A stretch of DNA of 9,845 bases from an uncultured Coriobacteriaceae bacterium (lineage in GTDB: Bacteria > Actinomycetota > Coriobacteriia > Coriobacteriales > Eggerthellaceae), in NCBI GenBank assembly GCA_902767025.1, contig CACXFZ010000151.1, positions 1-9,845 on the forward strand, written 5' to 3'. Shown piece by piece: positions 7,298 through 9,845 of this stretch. Position 1 is the first letter of the stretch; the number at the start of each line of letters is the position of its first letter. The position numbers and the translations under genes were made by a program. The notes under the pieces were generated by a model that had not been told where the DNA came from, made no database searches, and saw only the letters and a program-made list of their open reading frames with translations.

Positions 7298-9256
7298 CTA
7301 TGCGGACTTCTTCGTGACCCGCACCAGCTCCGATTCGACATCGGTGCCCACGGCAGCGGCGCCGCCGAAGATGTAGCCGTTCCAGATGTTGTTCGCGTTG
7401 CCCGCCACGAAACCGGAGATGCTGTGCGACGCGCCGTCGTTGACCAGCACGATCACCGAATTGAGCTTGCCGCACAGCGGGCCGCCTGCCAGCGCGTCGT
7501 AGTAGTCCCAGCACGTGGCGACGGCCATCTTGTCGGCCGCCATCCCGCGCGACAGGCCGAACTGGGCAACCAGCTCGGAGGTCTCGATCGACGTTTCGCC
7601 GCCGAAGCGGTTGGCCACGGTGATGCCTTCCTTCTTCAGCGCATTCTCCACCGTCTCGGAGATGGCAGCGGTACCGCCCACGATGTGCACGGTGGTGATG
7701 CCGCCGTCCTTCATCGCCTTCAGGGTTTCGGGCGTGATGGTGTTGGCGTCCAGCGTCAGGAAGATGGGAAGGTGCAGCGCGTAGGACAGGGGCGCTGCCG
7801 ACAGGGCGTCCTGGAAGGTGGCCGCGGTGCACAGGAAGGCTTCCCCGCCGGCCCAGGCCGCACCCGTCTCGGCGGGAGCCTTGGCAAAGATGTCGGTTGC
7901 GGTGAGCAGTGCGTCGTCGCCGTACATGCGCACGACGGTCGGCTTGCCTACGGCTGCGGCTGCAGCGTTGACCACCGCGTCGGTCACGGCTGCGGGGCCG
8001 CCGCAGACGATCAGCTTGCTGGGGGCCAGCTTCTGCAGCTGGGCCTTGGTCTGGGCCGACAGCTCGGACTTGGCCGTCAGCAGGATCGGCGCGTTGGCAA
8101 GGCCGGCCACGCCGCTGGCGGTCAGGGCATCCCAGTAGCCTTCCATCGTGGTCAGCACGACGGTGCCGCCCGTGGCAAAGGCGCCCTCATCGACGATCAG
8201 GCTCATCGTGTCCAGCGCGATCGGGCCGCCCAGGCGCGTCCAGTTGGTGTCGGCCGGCAGCGGGGTGTACAGGTAACGGGCGGTGGGGCTGTCCGGGTTG
8301 TAGGCGTTGGCCGCGGACAGGCCGGCCAGCGCGTAGGCGGCTGCCATGGGCTCGTTCCACTGGCCGTCGTAGCCGTTCAGGTTCTTGTTGGCATTCGACA
8401 CGAGTGCGTCGTACGGGGCCTTGCCGTTGTCGTTGAGCGCCTGCTTGGTGCTCTTGCCCGTGGGATCGATGCCCAGCGCAGGCAGCGATGCGCTGACCTC
8501 GCCGGTGCTGCTCACGTCGCTTGCGGTCGAGTACTCGCTGGCGTCGTAGCGCAGGCCGCCGTCGGCGTCCTGCAGCGTCCACAGGCTGGTCTGGCCCTTG
8601 TCCAGTGCGGCAGCGACGTCGGAGCGCGTGGAGCAGTAGGGCTGCAGCGCCAGGATGGCCTGGGCGGTCAGCTGGGTCGATGCCCACTCGCCGCCGAACA
8701 GGCCCGACTCGGCCTGGCTGTCCAGGATGGTCTTGATCAGGGCGTCCTTGGACATGGGGCTGTTGCTGGCATCGTACTGGCCGTAGTCGTACGCGGGCAG
8801 GATCATCACTGCGCTGTACACCGACTCGGTGGTGGTCATCAGGCTTTCCATCTCCTGAATCAGGTTGGTCTTCGCGCCGCCGTATTCGATGGCCGTGCAG
8901 TCCTTGCCCGCCGCCGTCAGCGCGATGATGTACTTGGCCACGGTGCCCGCCTGCAGGGGGTTTTCCTCGTTGGCGTTCTTGCGCGCGGCATCCAGGTTGG
9001 CCAGGATGGCGTCGGCGTCGATGGCGTCGCTCTTGCCGGCAAGCGCGAGTGCGGGTGCCGCAATGAACGTGTTGTTGCCGATGGCGGCATCCGACCCGCC
9101 CTTGACGAAGCGTGCGGTCAGGTTGTTGTAGAGCGCATCTCCTGCTTCGTCGGCGTGGGCCTGCGGCGCAAAGCAGCACGCCGCAAGGGCGAGCACGCAC
9201 ACGGCAAGCAAGGCACGCAGGCGCATCGGCACCGCAGATGTCTTCGTTGGGTTCAT
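7298..9256 (-). CDS. Secreted transcobalamin-like alpha/alpha-toroid protein with three cell-wall-binding repeat 2 modules
   Basis: 652 residues. The start is ATG 9256 with AAAGGAG five bases upstream; an in-frame ATG at 9409 lies inside the riboswitch and is rejected. The export signal spans 1-35 (MRLRALLAVCVLALAACC core) with a signal peptidase I-type AHA|D site after Ala35; LAAC at 24-27 also fits a lipobox. Residues about 40-325 are helical with prenyltransferase/transcobalamin-style repeats, for example SGLFGGEWASTQLTAQAILAL (184-204, shortened reading) and LQDADGGLRY (228-237). Residues about 347-648 form three cell-wall-binding repeat 2 modules, with cores KLIVCGGPAAVTDAV (414-428), TVHIVGGTAAISETV (522-536) and GYIFGGAAAVGTDV (627-640), separated by RMYGDDALLTATDIF and NRFGGETSIETSELV linkers. 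First gene after the cobalamin riboswitch, so a wall-held corrinoid binder is inferred. The toroid contains no histidine. Confidence 0.88.
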   Translation of the reverse strand: MNPTKTSAVPMRLRALLAVCVLALAACCFAPQAHADEAGDALYNNLTARFVKGGSDAAIGNNTFIAAPALALAGKSDAIDADAILANLDAARKNANEENPLQAGTVAKYIIALTAAGKDCTAIEYGGAKTNLIQEMESLMTTTESVYSAVMILPAYDYGQYDASNSPMSKDALIKTILDSQAESGLFGGEWASTQLTAQAILALQPYCSTRSDVAAALDKGQTSLWTLQDADGGLRYDASEYSTASDVSSTGEVSASLPALGIDPTGKSTKQALNDNGKAPYDALVSNANKNLNGYDGQWNEPMAAAYALAGLSAANAYNPDSPTARYLYTPLPADTNWTRLGGPIALDTMSLIVDEGAFATGGTVVLTTMEGYWDALTASGVAGLANAPILLTAKSELSAQTKAQLQKLAPSKLIVCGGPAAVTDAVVNAAAAAVGKPTVVRMYGDDALLTATDIFAKAPAETGAAWAGGEAFLCTAATFQDALSAAPLSYALHLPIFLTLDANTITPETLKAMKDGGITTVHIVGGTAAISETVENALKKEGITVANRFGGETSIETSELVAQFGLSRGMAADKMAVATCWDYYDALAGGPLCGKLNSVIVLVNDGASHSISGFVAGNANNIWNGYIFGGAAAVGTDVESELVRVTKKSA

Positions 9257-9261
9257 GGCAA

Positions 9262-9268
9262 CTCCTTT
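9262..9268 (-). promoter_or_regulatory. Ribosome binding site of the toroid protein gene
   Basis: AAAGGAG on the minus strand sits five bases before ATG 9256. It decides the start of the first operon gene and lies six bases beyond the last leader hairpin, so it is within reach of riboswitch-controlled refolding. Confidence 0.8.
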
Positions 9269-9394
9269 GCTCCCCGCCTTCCGTACAGATGCAGCCGAAG
9301 GCGGCGAGTGAAGGGCTCGCTCAAGACGCAAGCTGCAGGCAGCGGGGTTCACCTGCAGGAAGGGTCGTGGTGTACATCGCACCAGCCTCTTCGC
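9269..9394 (-). promoter_or_regulatory. Leader between riboswitch core and start codon (probable expression platform)
   Basis: This stretch of about 125 bases holds three perfect hairpins in RNA order. They are CTGCAGG/CCTGCAG (9352-9358 with 9333-9339), GCGAG/CTCGC (9316-9320 with 9304-9308) and CGCCTTC/GAAGGCG (9297-9303 with 9275-9281). The last ends directly before GGGGAGCAAAGGAG. None is followed by a U tract, so control by blocking translation initiation looks more likely than an intrinsic terminator. Which hairpin exchanges with the aptamer cannot be settled by eye. Confidence 0.55.
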
Positions 9395-9500
9395 GTTCCC
9401 GGTTGGCATTCTGACTTATGCTTGCGCAATCACAGTGGCGGTACCGCGGGGGACTCGCACCCCCATTCCCCAGGTCCGGGACACCTCGATCTGCTATTGC
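9395..9500 (-). ncRNA. Cobalamin riboswitch aptamer
   Basis: Read on the minus strand, the conserved cobalamin aptamer blocks occur in order. They are GAGGTGTCCC (9487-9478), GGGGAAT followed by a GGGGG-TGCGAGT-CCCCC hairpin (about 9471-9448), GCGGTACCGCCACTGTGA (9447-9430) and the B12 box AAGTCAGAATGCC (9417-9405). The distance from CACTGTGA to the B12 box is only about a dozen bases, so the peripheral arm found in the large class I form is missing, which makes this a compact version. Position at the 5' end of a transport operon agrees with repression of uptake genes by cobalamin. The exact ends are approximate. Confidence 0.9.
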
Positions 9501-9505
9501 GCATC

Positions 9506-9511
9506 ATTATA
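9506..9511 (-). promoter_or_regulatory. -10 box of the riboswitch/transport operon promoter
   Basis: A perfect TATAAT on the minus strand places transcription start at about 9498-9500, exactly at the 5' side of the aptamer. No good -35 hexamer is seen at 16-18 bases upstream; the sequence there is CACGTG-like. An activator or a weak -35 may be involved. Confidence 0.65.
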
Positions 9512-9555
9512 CCCCTCGCAACCCAACCCACGTGCTTTCCTCGTGCCCGGCGAGC

Positions 9556-9584
9556 CTGGCGCCTAGGCGTCGGCCAGGCGCCAG
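9556..9584. repeat. Perfect 9-bp inverted repeat
   Basis: CTGGCGCCT at 9556-9564 pairs perfectly with AGGCGCCAG at 9576-9584 across an 11-base loop. No T tract follows on either strand. It could be a structured operator or the remnant of a terminator; function unknown. Confidence 0.55.
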
Positions 9585-9688
9585 CAGCGAGATTCTTTGC
9601 TCAAAACAGGATTTCTGGCAAAAAATCCAGTTTTTGTAGTATTGGCAGAGGTTGCACCGGGCTAAATGTGGCGTATTGTCTGCAGTCG

Positions 9689-9728
9689 CACTGCAAAATG
9701 CATACAAAAGATTACATAAGCACTGCAA
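9689..9728 (+). repeat. Direct repeat CACTGCAA, two copies 32 bases apart
   Basis: CACTGCAA occurs at 9689-9696 and 9721-9728, a register of 32 bases, close to three helical turns. An inverted TGCAGT half-site at 9681-9686 makes the first copy part of a palindrome. This is consistent with regulator half-sites, but eight-base repeats can occur by chance. Confidence 0.4.
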
Positions 9729-9825
9729 GCGAGCGATTCAAGATGACAAAAACTCGTTTTCTTGCCAACTTTTCGAAAATCAGTCAAGAAAACCGCAGGC
9801 CCAGGGTTTGCGCTACCGTGTCGGC

Positions 9826-9831
9826 TACAAT
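9826..9831 (+). promoter_or_regulatory. Possible -10 box of a rightward transcript
   Basis: TACAAT at 9826-9831 would start a transcript near 9838, just before ATG 9841 at the window edge. The -35 region at the expected spacing is poor (AGGGTT). Nothing can be said of the product from two codons. Confidence 0.35.
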
Positions 9832-9845
9832 ATGCGGGCTATGAA

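Larger units (their letters stand above)
9512..9845. other. Non-coding intergenic region with multiple short dyads
   Basis: These 334 bases show no convincing gene on either strand; short open frames here lack ribosome sites and protein-like composition. From about 9590 the composition is markedly more A+T-rich than the rest of the window. Dyads seen are a 9-bp stem (9556-9564 with 9576-9584), TGCAGT-CGC-ACTGCA (9681-9695), AAAAC-TC-GTTTT (9749-9760) and TTTTCGAAAA (9770-9779). It probably carries upstream control sequences for a rightward gene beyond 9845 as well as the leftward operon promoter. Confidence 0.6.

Noticed and set aside
9257..9409. 51-codon upstream extension of the toroid protein
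   Set aside because: It would start inside the B12 box, lacks a ribosome site and places a basic non-signal segment before a clear export signal; ATG 9256 has a good ribosome site.
9430..9490. Plus-strand sequence resembling the 3' half of a tRNA (GGGGGACTCGCACCCCC)
   Set aside because: No acceptor or anticodon arms can be built, and the reverse strand matches the cobalamin aptamer core in order.
9507..9728. 73-codon minus-strand open frame in the intergenic region
   Set aside because: Cys-rich sequence with no recognisable family or ribosome site, and it overlaps the promoter of the riboswitch operon.
6665..9844. A very long plus-strand open frame of over 1000 codons opposite the toroid and DUF4430 genes
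   Set aside because: It mirrors the codon pattern of the minus-strand genes, has no ribosome site or recognisable domains, and runs through the riboswitch. High G+C coding DNA often gives such shadow frames.
1..9845. Mobile elements, CRISPR arrays, rRNA or phage genes
   Set aside because: No transposase or integrase motifs, regular spaced repeats, rRNA-like conserved runs or terminal inverted repeats were seen.

Overview
This is a high-G+C window with two convergent gene blocks. Its best fit is a strictly anaerobic Coriobacteriia/Eggerthellaceae-type actinobacterium. The grounds are the G+C-rich codon use, a separate fhs/fchA/folD one-carbon set, and secreted proteins with cell-wall-binding repeat 2 modules. 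The taxonomic call is inferred from style and not from a marker gene.

Plus strand, 1-3374: the 3' three quarters of fhs (formate-THF ligase) is cut by the left edge. A strong intrinsic terminator follows, then fchA (methenyl-THF cyclohydrolase), folD (methylene-THF dehydrogenase) and dtd (D-aminoacyl-tRNA deacylase). Together these supply the formate to formyl-, methenyl- and methylene-THF branch. The FolD is notable because the lysine and glutamine expected for cyclohydrolase activity are replaced by Ala52 and Phe96. That fits a division of labour in which FchA does the cyclohydrolase step.

Minus strand, 9511 down to 3418: one apparent operon starts from a TATAAT promoter and has a cobalamin riboswitch in its leader. 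Its genes, in order, are: (1) a secreted protein with a transcobalamin-like alpha/alpha-toroid and three cell-wall-binding repeat 2 modules; (2) a membrane-anchored protein with a long Ala/Ser/Pro-rich stalk ending in a DUF4430 (transcobalamin C-terminal-like) domain; (3) an ECF transporter T subunit; (4) a single-chain double ATPase; and (5) an ECF S component. The last four junctions are overlapping or nearly so. My reading is a complete B12/corrinoid capture and import system. The two halves of a transcobalamin-like binder sit on separate polypeptides, one tied to the wall and one to the membrane, and hand ligand to the ECF importer.

Right edge, about 9512-9845: a relatively A+T-rich non-coding stretch. 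It has several short perfect dyads, a repeated CACTGCAA element and a TACAAT box just before the window ends, probably the control region of a gene outside the window.
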